Source: Deltaproteobacteria bacterium
GTDB lineage: Bacteria; Desulfobacterota; DSM-4660; Desulfatiglandales; HGW-15
Length of the DNA: 17,371 bases
Direction of reading: 5' to 3'
NCBI GenBank assembly: GCA_016926135.1
Contig: JAFGPH010000477.1
Location: 1-17,371, forward strand
The notes below the pieces were generated by a model. That model searched no databases. It saw only the letters and a list, made by a program, of their open reading frames with translations, and was not told where the DNA came from. The translations under genes and the position numbers were made by a program. This document shows, piece after piece, positions 7,763-15,523 of this stretch. Each line of letters starts with the position of its first letter. Positions within the stretch are counted from its first letter, which is position 1.

Positions 7763-10700
7763 ATGAACGCCTTCACCGACTTTGACCTGCTGGAGATCCC
7801 GATCGAGGGTACCAACCTCATCGAGGCGAGTGCGGGCACCGGGAAGAGCTTTTCCATTGCAGGCCTCTTCCTGAGGCTCATCGTGGAGAAACGCCTCCCC
7901 GTCGACGAGATCCTCGTGGTCACCTTTACCCAGGCGGCCACCGAGGAGCTGAGGGACCGTATCCGGAAAAAGATCAGGGAAGCCATAGGGGCCTGCCTCG
8001 AAGGCGGGAGTGGAGAACCTTTCCTGAATGGGTTGATCCGGAGATGCGGGGACGCGGTGTCCGCTGCGGGTCGTCTCAGGGACGCCCTGCGATGTTTCGA
8101 CCAGGCCGCGGTGATGACGATCCACGGTTTCTGCAAGCGCATGCTGCGGGAGAACATCTTCGAGTCCGGCAGCGCCTTCGACACGGAACTGGTGACCAGT
8201 CAGGAGCACATCAAGAAGGAGATTGTGGAGGATTTCTGGAGGAGGCACCTTTATCGATCATCCCCCCTCTTTGCCCGCTATGCCATTGACAAGGGGTTTC
8301 ACCCGGCGGGTCTCCAGCGGCTCCTCGGAACCTGGCATTCCCATCCCTGTCTGAAGATCATCCCCCTCACGGGTTACCGGGAAGCCGATGTCGAGGAGAG
8401 GGCGTTCCTCGATTCCTGTGAGGCGGTGAAGGCGGCCTGGCCTTTGGCCAGGGAAGAGGTGGTGGGTTTCCTGATGCATACCGACACCCTCAAGGGGAAC
8501 ATCTACCGCAGAGAAAAGGTACCGTTCTGGATCGAAGGGATGGATGATTTCGCCGCATCGAACCGGGTTTCACCCTTCTTTTTTGAGGGCTTTGAGAAGT
8601 TCACGAAGAGGGTGATGGAGCGAGCGCTGAAGAAGGACCGGCGAGCGCCGGATCATCCCTTCTTTGGCCTCTGTGAGACCTTGGAGGGGAGACGGGAGGA
8701 ACTCGCCCTCCGTTACGAAGAGAGACTTATCGGGCTCAGGGCGGAGCTCTTCGGGGTAGTGAGGGACGAGCTTTCCACGAGAAAGAAAAGGCGGGGCATA
8801 CAGTATTTCGACGACCTGCTCCTGGATCTCTTCAGTGCCCTGGAAGGGAAGGCCGCGCAAGAACTGGCGAGTGTCATCAGAGGGAGATTCCAGGCTGCGC
8901 TGGTGGACGAGTTCCAGGACACGGATCCCCTCCAGTACGGGATCTTCCGGAGGCTTTTCTCAGGGGGTAAAAGGGTTCTTTTCCTGATCGGCGACCCGAA
9001 ACAGGCGATCTACGGTTTCCGGGGGGCCGATGTCTTCGCCTACATGGAAGCGGCGAGGGAGGTGAAGACCCGCTTTACCCTGAGGGAGAACTGGCGCTCG
9101 GAGCCGGGATTGATCAGGGCCGTGAATGCCCTGTTCAGCGGCAGGAGAGAACCTTTTGTCTATGAGGAGATCCTCTATCATCCCTCCGTGCCTGCGGGGG
9201 CGAAAGAACATGCCATTCTTACGATCGACGGCCGGCATGAGCCCCCCTTTCATGTCTGGGTCCTGGACGGGAAGGGCCACCGGGGTTCCAAGGGCATCAC
9301 CAAGACGGAGGCAAGGGAGATGATCAGCCGGGCCGTGGCGTTGGAGATCTCCCGCCTCCTCCGCCTCGGAAGGGAAGAGAAGGCCCTGATCGGAGGGAGA
9401 CCGTTGAGGGAGGAAGACATTGCGGTCCTGGTCAGAAGGAACGATGAGGCCGTCCGCATGCAGCAGATTCTCTCGGGGCTTCGGATAGCGAGCGTCCTTT
9501 ACAGCACCGGCAACCTCTTCGACTCCCACGAGGCCATGGAGATGGAGAGGCTCCTTGCAGGCATTGCCGCCCCCGAGGACGGCAGGGCCGTGAGGGCCGG
9601 CCTGAGCACGGATATGCTGGGCCTGAAGGGGGAGGACCTCGAACAGGTGATGCGGGATGAGGATCTCTGGGAGGGGTGGATCATCCGTTTCAAGGAGTAT
9701 CAGCAGGAGTGGGGCCGGCGCGGTTTCATCAGCATGTTCCGCCACGTTCTCAGAGAGGAGAAGATCCTTGCCAGACTGATGGTCTTCCCGGACGGGGAAA
9801 GACGCAACACCAATCTTCTTCATCTTGGGGAGATCCTTCACCAGGTCTCTTCGGACCAGCGGCTCCACCGGTCCGGATTGCTGAAGTGGCTTTCGGAGCA
9901 AAGGGCAGGCCTGGGAGTCGGACCGGAAGAGCATCCGATCCGGCTGGAGAGCGATGAGAGGGCGGTCAAGCTGGTCACTGTCCACAAGAGCAAGGGGCTG
10001 GAGTACCCGGTTGTGTTCTGCCCCTTCGGCTGGGAGGGATCCACCCGCAGAAGATCCGGTGAACCCTTTGTCTTTCACGACCGTGAAAGCCCCACCGGGC
10101 TCACGCTGGACCTGGGCTCTCAAGACAGGGAGGAGAACTTCAGGCAGGCCGAGAAGGAGGTTCTTTCTGAGAACCTTCGTCTGCTTTACGTGAGCCTCAC
10201 CCGTGCCCAGGCGCGATGCTATTTCGTGTGGGGCCGCTTCGGCGAGGCCGAGACTTCCGCCCCTGCATACCTTCTGACGCAGCCCATGGCCCCGGAGAGG
10301 GAGGTTCCGCAGGCCGCCTCCACGGAGGAGCGCGGCAATCCGGTCGATCGCGCTATGGCGATGCTTGCGGAAAGGGCCGGTGGAGCCATGGTGATCCAGG
10401 ACATGCCGAGCCTGAAGGAAGGGGCGTATGTCCCTTCCCCTGCCGGAGAGGAAAGCCTTGTGTGCGAGAAGTTCTCGGGAAAGATTGATCGCGAGTGGCG
10501 CATGGTGAGCTTTTCCTCTCTTGTCTCCGCAGTGCCCCATGCGGCGGAAATGAGCGATCACGACGATTCCGGGGCCATGGGAGCGGAAAGGCCGGTTGAA
10601 GAGAAACCGCAGGGGATTTTCTCGTTTCCGGCCGGCACCAGGGCAGGCATCTTTCTGCACGAAATCTTCGAACACCTGGATTTTTCCCGGGAGGATCCCG

Positions 10701-11350
10701 ATAAGGTGAAAGCCCTGATCAGGGAAAAACTCGGAGCGTACGGATTTGATCTTCGTTGGGAAGACACCCTCCACGCGATGACCCGAAGGCTGCTTCGGTC
10801 ACCCCTGGATCCAAAGGTCCCGGATTTGTCCCTGGCCGGCGTGAGCATGGCGGATCGACTCAACGAACTCGAATTCACCTTTCCCCTGAGGCGCACCGAG
10901 CCGAAGGCCCTGGCCGGGCTGTTCCGGGAACATGGGGGTCTCGGGATCTCCCGTGAATTCCCGGAGCGCATGGAGAGACTGGAGTTCTCACCTTCAAAGG
11001 GTTTCATGAAGGGATTCATGGACCTGGTCTTCCGGTTCAGGGGACGTTTCCATCTGGTGGACTGGAAGTCCAATGACCTGGGACCGAGGGTGGAGGACTA
11101 TGACCAGAAGGGGCTCCATGCGGCCATGGACAGGGGGTTTTACATCCTTCAGTACCATATCTATGTCCTGGCCCTTCACAGGTACCTGATGCTGAGAATC
11201 CCCGAATACCGGTATGAGACCCATTTCGGCACGGTTTTCTACATTTTCCTGCGCGGGGTGGAGCCGGAAAGGGGACCGGAGTTCGGGATCTTCAGGGCGC
11301 GACCTTCGGAGGCTCTCATCAGGGGACTGGAGGCGAGGCTCATTGGCTGA
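7763..11350 (+). CDS. recB: RecB, beta subunit of exodeoxyribonuclease V (helicase-nuclease)
   Basis: RecB is the 3'-5' UvrD-type helicase and the only nuclease of RecBCD. The protein has 1195 residues (E. coli about 1180). Helicase motifs: Walker A EASAGTGKS (21-29), VVTFTQAATEEL, TIHGFC (about 119), Walker B VDEFQDTD (381-388), DPKQAIYGFRGAD (411-423), TVHKSKGLEYP (739-749) and LTRAQAR. The C-terminal nuclease keeps H966 (in IFLHEIFEHL), D1087 (GFMDLVF), D1100 and K1102 (VDWKSN), and then QYHIYVLALHRY. Their spacing matches the catalytic residues of E. coli RecB, so the nuclease should be active. ATG 7763 has only a weak Shine-Dalgarno. A five-codon ORF (7736-7753) with its own purine-rich site ends 9 nt before it and may couple translation. 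The stop codon touches a 14-bp direct repeat. Confidence 0.96.
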   Translation: MNAFTDFDLLEIPIEGTNLIEASAGTGKSFSIAGLFLRLIVEKRLPVDEILVVTFTQAATEELRDRIRKKIREAIGACLEGGSGEPFLNGLIRRCGDAVSAAGRLRDALRCFDQAAVMTIHGFCKRMLRENIFESGSAFDTELVTSQEHIKKEIVEDFWRRHLYRSSPLFARYAIDKGFHPAGLQRLLGTWHSHPCLKIIPLTGYREADVEERAFLDSCEAVKAAWPLAREEVVGFLMHTDTLKGNIYRREKVPFWIEGMDDFAASNRVSPFFFEGFEKFTKRVMERALKKDRRAPDHPFFGLCETLEGRREELALRYEERLIGLRAELFGVVRDELSTRKKRRGIQYFDDLLLDLFSALEGKAAQELASVIRGRFQAALVDEFQDTDPLQYGIFRRLFSGGKRVLFLIGDPKQAIYGFRGADVFAYMEAAREVKTRFTLRENWRSEPGLIRAVNALFSGRREPFVYEEILYHPSVPAGAKEHAILTIDGRHEPPFHVWVLDGKGHRGSKGITKTEAREMISRAVALEISRLLRLGREEKALIGGRPLREEDIAVLVRRNDEAVRMQQILSGLRIASVLYSTGNLFDSHEAMEMERLLAGIAAPEDGRAVRAGLSTDMLGLKGEDLEQVMRDEDLWEGWIIRFKEYQQEWGRRGFISMFRHVLREEKILARLMVFPDGERRNTNLLHLGEILHQVSSDQRLHRSGLLKWLSEQRAGLGVGPEEHPIRLESDERAVKLVTVHKSKGLEYPVVFCPFGWEGSTRRRSGEPFVFHDRESPTGLTLDLGSQDREENFRQAEKEVLSENLRLLYVSLTRAQARCYFVWGRFGEAETSAPAYLLTQPMAPEREVPQAASTEERGNPVDRAMAMLAERAGGAMVIQDMPSLKEGAYVPSPAGEESLVCEKFSGKIDREWRMVSFSSLVSAVPHAAEMSDHDDSGAMGAERPVEEKPQGIFSFPAGTRAGIFLHEIFEHLDFSREDPDKVKALIREKLGAYGFDLRWEDTLHAMTRRLLRSPLDPKVPDLSLAGVSMADRLNELEFTFPLRRTEPKALAGLFREHGGLGISREFPERMERLEFSPSKGFMKGFMDLVFRFRGRFHLVDWKSNDLGPRVEDYDQKGLHAAMDRGFYILQYHIYVLALHRYLMLRIPEYRYETHFGTVFYIFLRGVEPERGPEFGIFRARPSEALIRGLEARLIG

Positions 11351-11381
11351 AGGTTCAAGGCGCAAGGTTCAAGGCGCAAGG
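11350..11381 (+). repeat. 14-bp direct repeat between recB and recD
   Basis: AAGGTTCAAGGCGC occurs twice in tandem (11350-11363 and 11364-11377), followed by AAGG. The repeat begins on the last base of the recB stop codon and fills most of the gap before the recD ribosome-binding site. Confidence 0.9.
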
Positions 11382-11395
11382 AAAGGAAGGAGAAG

Positions 11396-13252
11396 TTGTC
11401 CGACACGGACTTACAGGGGATTACACGTACCATCAGGCGTCTTCAAGAGGACGGGCTGCTCTGCGAACTGGACATGCACTTTGCCGGTCTCATGGAGAGA
11501 TTGTCAGGTCGATCGTCTCAGGAGCTTTTCCTGACCGCCGCACTCCTGAGCAGCGCCACCAGGGAGGGAAATATCTGTCTGGATCTTACCCATCCGGAGC
11601 CCCTCTCAAGAGAAGGAGAGGGCATGGCGGACCTTCTTTCCATGGACCGCCGCGCCTGGCTCCGGAAGGTCCGGAGGAGCAGGGTGGTGGGAAGACCCGG
11701 CCATGACAAGCCCATCATCGTGGACAGGAAAGGAAGGGTTTATCTCAACCGTTACTGGGCCTACCAGGACAAGCTGGCCGCATGGGTGCGTTCCAGGGTT
11801 GAAGAGGATGGGCGGAGAGAGGAGCCCAGTGTGCTCCGCGAGCGGCTGGAAAGACTGTTTCCGGGTGGAGGAAAGGAGGTGGACTGGCAAAAGGTCTGCG
11901 CCTTTGCTGCCTCCATGAAGACGTTCACGGTCATCACCGGCGGACCCGGCACAGGGAAGACCACGACCGCCGCCAAGGTCCTGGCCCTGCTCATGGAGGA
12001 GGCGTGGCCGACAAATCTGCGCATCGCCCTTGCCTCTCCCACGGGAAAGGGCGCCGCAAGGCTGCAGGAGGCGATCAACCATGCCCGAGGGACCCTCGCG
12101 TGCCGGGAGGAGTTGAAGGCAACCTTCCCGGGGGTGGCCTCCACCCTCCACCGTCTTCTCGGTCCCATAGGCGGTTCCCCCTACTTCCGCCGTCACGCAG
12201 GGAACCCCCTGGACCTGGACGTGCTGGTCGTGGATGAGGCTTCCATGGTCGATCTTGCCCTCATGTCCAAGCTGGTGGACGCCCTCGGGCCCCATGGAAG
12301 GCTGATCCTTCTGGGAGACAAGGATCAACTTGCATCGGTGGAGGCGGGCGCAGTGCTCGGCGACATCTGTGACACGGGCAGGGTTCGCGGGTATTCAAAA
12401 ACCTTTCGCTCTCGCCTTGAGGAGGTGACCGGCACCAGACTTCGGCAGGAGACGACGCGGAAGAACGTGCCCGCCATCGCTGACTGCATCGTCCAGCTTC
12501 AACGGAGTTATCGTTTCAGCGCCGACAGCGGCATTTCAGTCCTGAGTCATGCCGTGAATGAGGGGCAGGGGGAGGAGAGCGTGCGTTTGCTGAGGGAAGG
12601 TTGCAGTAAGGGTATTCGCTGGAAAGATCTGCCTCCCCTGAGAGAGTTCGGCAGGGCCTTGAAAGAAAAGGTTGTGGAGTGGGGAAGGAACTTCTCCTCT
12701 ATCGCACCCCAGGAGGTCTACAGGGGCCTTGGGCATTTCCGTATCCTGTGCGCCCTCAGACAGGGTCCCTTCGGGGCACCGGCCGTAAATCTTCTGGTGG
12801 AGTGGATTCTGCGGAACGAGGGGTTCATCCGGGGGGGAAAGACGTGGTACCCGGGCAGACCTGTGCTGGTTACCAGGAACGACTACGAACTGGGGCTCTT
12901 CAACGGGGATACGGGAATCACGCTTGCGGACGCCAGCGCGAACCACGATCTGCGGGTCTTCTTTCCCGCACAGGAGGGGACCATGAGGGCGATCCATCCC
13001 GTGAGGATGCCTGAACACGAAACGGTGTATGCCATGACGGTTCACAAGAGCCAGGGCTCGGAGTTCGACAGGGTGCTCCTGCTTCTGCCGGACAGGGATT
13101 CACCGGTCCTCTCCAGGGAACTGATCTACACGGCCGTCACCCGGGCGAGGGAGTCCGTGGAGATCTGGGGAAGGGAAGAGGTGTTCCGCGCCGCGGTGAC
13201 CAGGCGTATCGAGAGGAACTCGGGCCTGCGCGACGCCCTGTGGGGGAATTGA
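11396..13252 (+). CDS. recD: RecD, alpha subunit of exodeoxyribonuclease V (5'-3' helicase)
   Basis: RecD is the fast 5'-3' superfamily 1B helicase of RecBCD. The protein has 618 residues (E. coli 608). The N-terminal domain has LDMHFAGLMERL and ELFLTAALLSSATREG.ICLDL as in RecD. Walker A is GGPGTGKT (182-189). Walker B is VVDEASMVDL (278-287), followed by LILLGDKDQLASVEAGAVLG and the C-terminal motifs VHKSQGSEFD (549-558) and YTAVTRARESVEIW. The reading frame opens at TTG 11396 behind AAGGAG; the spacing of 3 nt is short, but no ATG occurs before residue 27, which lies inside the conserved N-terminal domain. The purine-rich leader follows directly on the 14-bp repeat. The gene completes the recC-recB-recD operon. 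Confidence 0.94.
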   Translation: MSDTDLQGITRTIRRLQEDGLLCELDMHFAGLMERLSGRSSQELFLTAALLSSATREGNICLDLTHPEPLSREGEGMADLLSMDRRAWLRKVRRSRVVGRPGHDKPIIVDRKGRVYLNRYWAYQDKLAAWVRSRVEEDGRREEPSVLRERLERLFPGGGKEVDWQKVCAFAASMKTFTVITGGPGTGKTTTAAKVLALLMEEAWPTNLRIALASPTGKGAARLQEAINHARGTLACREELKATFPGVASTLHRLLGPIGGSPYFRRHAGNPLDLDVLVVDEASMVDLALMSKLVDALGPHGRLILLGDKDQLASVEAGAVLGDICDTGRVRGYSKTFRSRLEEVTGTRLRQETTRKNVPAIADCIVQLQRSYRFSADSGISVLSHAVNEGQGEESVRLLREGCSKGIRWKDLPPLREFGRALKEKVVEWGRNFSSIAPQEVYRGLGHFRILCALRQGPFGAPAVNLLVEWILRNEGFIRGGKTWYPGRPVLVTRNDYELGLFNGDTGITLADASANHDLRVFFPAQEGTMRAIHPVRMPEHETVYAMTVHKSQGSEFDRVLLLLPDRDSPVLSRELIYTAVTRARESVEIWGREEVFRAAVTRRIERNSGLRDALWGN

Positions 13253-13325
13253 GTAAAAAGGTTCCAGGGATCGGGTCGGCCTTTGCGCATTGACCCGGTT
13301 GGTCTATTCAGATATCTTAGCTGAA

Positions 13326-13868
13326 ATGGCTGCCAAGGGTCGAAAACGTAAAACAGGCGTAAAGGCCGCCGCTTCCAGGAAGCGCAGCAAAGGCAGGGTT
13401 TTCTGGATCATCGTGATGCTGGTCGTGGCTGGGGCGCTGACCGCATCCGGCCTCCTATACTTTAGGGTGGTGAAGCATCCTACCTCCTCCGAAGTCCCGA
13501 AGGGCGGGCAGGGAAAGGCCGGCTCCAAGGCGGTCTCGCGGGGGTCATCCGCCCATTTCCGTCCGCTGATCGGGCGATGGGTCCGGCCGGACGGAGGCTA
13601 CGTCATCGAGATTCTCGGTATCGACGCATCGGGTAAGATGGACGCCCGCTACTACAACCCCCGGCCCATCCGGGTGGCGCGGGCGGATGCGTCCAGGGTT
13701 GCGGGCGGCATAGAAGTCCTCATCGAGCTGAGGGACGAGGGATACCCCGGCGCCACGTACAACCTTGTCTACAATGAAGAGAAAAGAGCCCTTATAGGAC
13801 TCTATTACCAGCCGGCGGCGGGTCAGAACTTCAGCGTGGTCTTTGTGCCCATGAAGCAGGGTGGATGA
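13326..13868 (+). CDS. Membrane-anchored protein of unknown function
   Basis: The protein has 180 residues. A very basic N-terminus (MAAKGRKRKTGVK, then SRKRSKGR) is followed by one hydrophobic segment at about 25-47 (VFWIIVMLVVAGALTASGLL), so it should be a type II membrane protein with its C-terminus outside the cytoplasm. After a low-complexity linker, the soluble part (about 80-180) is a compact beta-rich domain with LIGRWVRPDGGYVIEILGID, ARYYNPRPIRVARADAS and LIGLYYQPAAGQNFSVVFVP. I recognise this as a conserved-looking hypothetical domain but cannot name a family; no catalytic motif is evident. ATG 13326 is chosen because TTG 13290 would add 12 unconvincing residues; neither has a good Shine-Dalgarno. 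It begins 73 bp after recD on the same strand and may be read through from the rec operon. Confidence 0.72.
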   Translation: MAAKGRKRKTGVKAAASRKRSKGRVFWIIVMLVVAGALTASGLLYFRVVKHPTSSEVPKGGQGKAGSKAVSRGSSAHFRPLIGRWVRPDGGYVIEILGIDASGKMDARYYNPRPIRVARADASRVAGGIEVLIELRDEGYPGATYNLVYNEEKRALIGLYYQPAAGQNFSVVFVPMKQGG

Positions 13869-14118
13869 GGTCGACACCTTCAACAAACGACACTTCGACA
13901 GGATTGAAGGGCTCGATCTGGAGATCCTCTTGCCTTCTCCTGAATGAGACGTTGATCATTTGACGGACTCCCACCCATATTTGGGTTGACGCCGGCCTTG
14001 GAGGAAGATCGGAATTTTTCCGGCCGGATTGGTTTCGGATCATTCAGACGTATCTCAGGTTGGGAAGCGGGCTTTCAGGACAAGTCAATAGACGAATACC
14101 CAACCTCATGCCCTGTTC
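13869..14118. other. Intergenic region with two inverted repeats, no gene seen
   Basis: No convincing reading frame occurs here. CCTTCAA (13877-13883) and TTGAAGG (13904-13910) form a 7-bp inverted repeat just after the membrane-protein gene. AGGTTGGG (14057-14064) and CCCAACCT (14099-14106) form a perfect 8-bp inverted repeat with a 34-nt loop. Neither is followed by a T run. The region separates the convergent rec-side genes from the minus-strand accessory genes. Confidence 0.5.
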
Positions 14119-14162
14119 TTTCCACTACCTATCATCTCGAAAGAAGCCTTTGTAGTGGAAAA
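14119..14162. repeat. Left 44-nt bracketing element (arm, 22-nt spacer, arm)
   Basis: TTTCCACTAC (14119-14128), a 22-nt spacer and TGTAGTGGAAAA (14151-14162). The arms are inverted copies of each other. The element covers the frame-restored stop codon of the nucleotidyltransferase gene. The same arms with exactly the same spacer length recur at 15140-15183. Confidence 0.8.
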
Positions 14163-14811
14163 GCGATTGCATCGCAGGACTGCGCTATGCTCCGCTTGGT
14201 TGCATTGGCGATCCTCTGGGATTGCATCACTTGATGAAGACTTTCGTCACGGAGTATGGGGATGAGCACGGTACACACTGTTCGAGATCCTTCTCACGCT
14301 TCTCGACTGTCCGTCGTCTGGGGGCGACAATCAGCTTATGAATGAAGTAGGCTTCAGGGATGGGTATGCGGATGGTGAAGCCGTCGATCTCTGCGCTCTC
14401 GGAAAAGTCAGTCAGAATGCTGACGAAAGGAAGTGGCAGGGCGTTGATATTCCATTCCTGAATGGCCACGGCGTCGATCTCTCTTGCACCCCTACGATGC
14501 GCGGTGAATTCGACCTCATATCCAGCAGCGGTAAACTTCTGTATCCCTCCAGCAGTCATGAACCCGACGAAACCGAGATCGGTGATCAGGCGTTCGAGGT
14601 CCGCACGCATCTGCTTTTGCGGGTGGGCGAGATGGACGGCGAAATCAATATCCAGCGTGCGTAGCACATAATGGACACCGTACAGTTCCCGGTAAAGCGG
14701 CATGACCCAACTGCCGATGAGCAAGGAGCGATCGAAGAAACCAACCTCGCTCAGGGCACGGAGCAGTCCACCGATCTGCGGCGGAAAGCGGACGGTGCGC
14801 AGGACCTTCAT
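14132..14811 (-). pseudogene. Nucleotidyltransferase-fold protein (GSU2403/NTP_transf_8-like), frameshifted near its end
   Basis: The first 177 residues read through: LLIGSWVMPLY (GS motif near 33), RTLDIDFAV (D54 and D56 as likely metal ligands), AAGYEVEFTAHRRG (E101), PEAYFIHKLIVAPRRR and KREKDLE. This order matches nucleotidyltransferase-fold proteins of the GSU2403 type. The frame then ends in CVPCSSPYSVTKVFIK and stop at 14227. Shifting frame by one base at about 14278-14286 restores a natural continuation, TVCTVLIPILRDESLHQVM, and on to a stop at 14132, giving about 226 residues. One base appears to have been lost. The start ATG overlaps the stop of the upstream small gene (ATGA), so translation is coupled. 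Related nucleotidyltransferases act as toxins in some two-gene modules, but this function is not shown here. It could still yield a shortened protein. Confidence 0.72.
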
Positions 14812-15155
14812 TTCTTCCCCTCTTGGCGTGGCAACTGGAGGAGTCTCTCCAGATAGGCGATACGCTTCTTGTACGCCTGCATTTCCTTGCGGCTCTTGTC
14901 GCGCTCCGCAAGCTGCAGCTGCAACTCCGGCAGTTCCGCTTCAGGGACATGGCGATTGATCACACGGCCCTCCTCGCGGGCGACGAGGTAGTGGTAAGCG
15001 TATTCTTTGCCCTTGTACCTCTTCTTTCTGAGGTTGAGCGACCCCTTAGGATACTGCGCGGCTTTCTCCGACAGTGCAGCCAATACCTCTTGGCAGCGTT
15101 TGTATTCCTCTTTGAGGAGGCCGCGAACGGCATCATCCTTTTCCGCTACTTTCAT
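14808..15155 (-). CDS. Small basic coiled-coil protein, partner of the nucleotidyltransferase gene
   Basis: The protein has 115 residues, about a third of them charged. The N-terminal half is helical (EEYKRCQEVLAALSEKAAQY). A central segment (PKGSLNLRKKRYKGKEYAYHYLVA, then GRVINRHVP) looks like a small beta sheet with many basic residues. The C-terminal third is a probable coiled coil (LQLQLAERDKSRKEMQ and onwards). I do not recognise a named family; small proteins with a similar Arg/Lys-Gly-Lys-Tyr beta segment occur near nucleotidyltransferases and recombinases. The stop codon overlaps the next gene's ATG. No Shine-Dalgarno is seen; the predicted transcription start coincides with the ATG, so the message may be leaderless. 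An antitoxin or DNA-binding regulator role is inferred from the arrangement only. Confidence 0.75.
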   Translation of the reverse strand: MKVAEKDDAVRGLLKEEYKRCQEVLAALSEKAAQYPKGSLNLRKKRYKGKEYAYHYLVAREEGRVINRHVPEAELPELQLQLAERDKSRKEMQAYKKRIAYLERLLQLPRQEGKK

Positions 15156-15183
15156 GCGAAAATGATAACGATGTAGTGGAAAA
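15140..15183. repeat. Right 44-nt bracketing element, over the promoter of the small gene
   Basis: TTTCCGCTAC (15140-15149), a 22-nt spacer and TGTAGTGGAAAA (15172-15183). One arm lies between the -35 and -10 of the promoter and the other lies within the first codons of the small gene. It is therefore well placed as an operator. It differs from the left element by one base in 22 arm positions. Confidence 0.8.
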
Positions 15184-15190
15184 AAGTAAA
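15162..15190 (-). promoter_or_regulatory. Promoter of the coiled-coil/nucleotidyltransferase operon
   Basis: On the minus strand, TTTACT (15190-15185), a 17-nt spacer and TATCAT (15167-15162). The predicted start falls on or next to the A of ATG 15155, implying a leaderless transcript. Confidence 0.55.
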
Positions 15191-15523
15191 GCGGATTCTA
15201 ACGACGCTTGAGCTGTTCAGTGCCTTTTGAAAGCATTCGGCTATTTGTTCCATCTCACCCCCGCGGGGACGAGATGCATCGCCATCCCTTATGGGGAGCG
15301 ACTATTTGTCGCCACCCTCTCCCGATCGCCCAAGGACCGATGGGCTCAACAGGGTGGATAGAAAATGAGCGAGAAACGAGGTGGATGCGACAAGAGATTT
15401 CAGCTGCGGCGACTCAGACAAACCACAGGTTTTCCGAGAAGCAGATACCCTGTGGTTCGGGTAGTATCTCAGAACATCACGAGGGTGACGGTGACAGTCT
15501 TTGACTCATGAGCTGGAGGGCGG
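15184..15523. other. Intergenic region rich in inverted repeats, no convincing gene
   Basis: Four hairpins can be drawn. A near-perfect 26-nt palindrome lies at 15251-15276 (CATCTC to GAGATG around CCCCGCGGGG). GCGAC-TATTT-GTCGC lies at 15298-15312. A nested pair lies at 15312-15357 (CCACCCT with AGGGTGG, enclosing GCCCA with TGGGC). AACCACAGG (15421-15429) pairs with CCTGTGGTT (15449-15457). CTATTTGT occurs twice, 61 bp apart (15241 and 15302). The open frame on the plus strand (15208-15504) lacks a good start or family-like sequence. A structured RNA or a decayed repeat element is possible. Confidence 0.45.

Noticed and set aside
4346..11350. AddB/AddA instead of RecC/RecB
   Set aside because: The first protein has RecC landmarks and no nuclease or cysteine cluster, and a true RecD follows, which AddAB systems do not need.
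13831..14043. Minus-strand frame of 70 codons overlapping the end of the membrane-protein gene
   Set aside because: No ribosome-binding site, no recognisable family and a 38-bp overlap with a better gene. It could be a remnant, but the evidence is too thin.
14278..14286. Programmed ribosomal frameshift in the nucleotidyltransferase gene
   Set aside because: No slippery heptamer, stimulatory hairpin or internal Shine-Dalgarno at a fitting distance is visible at the junction.
15241..15357. Degenerate CRISPR array
   Set aside because: The palindromic GC core and a GTGGATAGAAA stretch recall some repeats, but no repeat is present in two good copies and no cas gene is seen. Only CTATTTGT recurs exactly.
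15208..15504. Plus-strand frame of 98 codons in the hairpin-rich region
   Set aside because: TTG start without ribosome-binding site, and the composition is driven by the palindromes.
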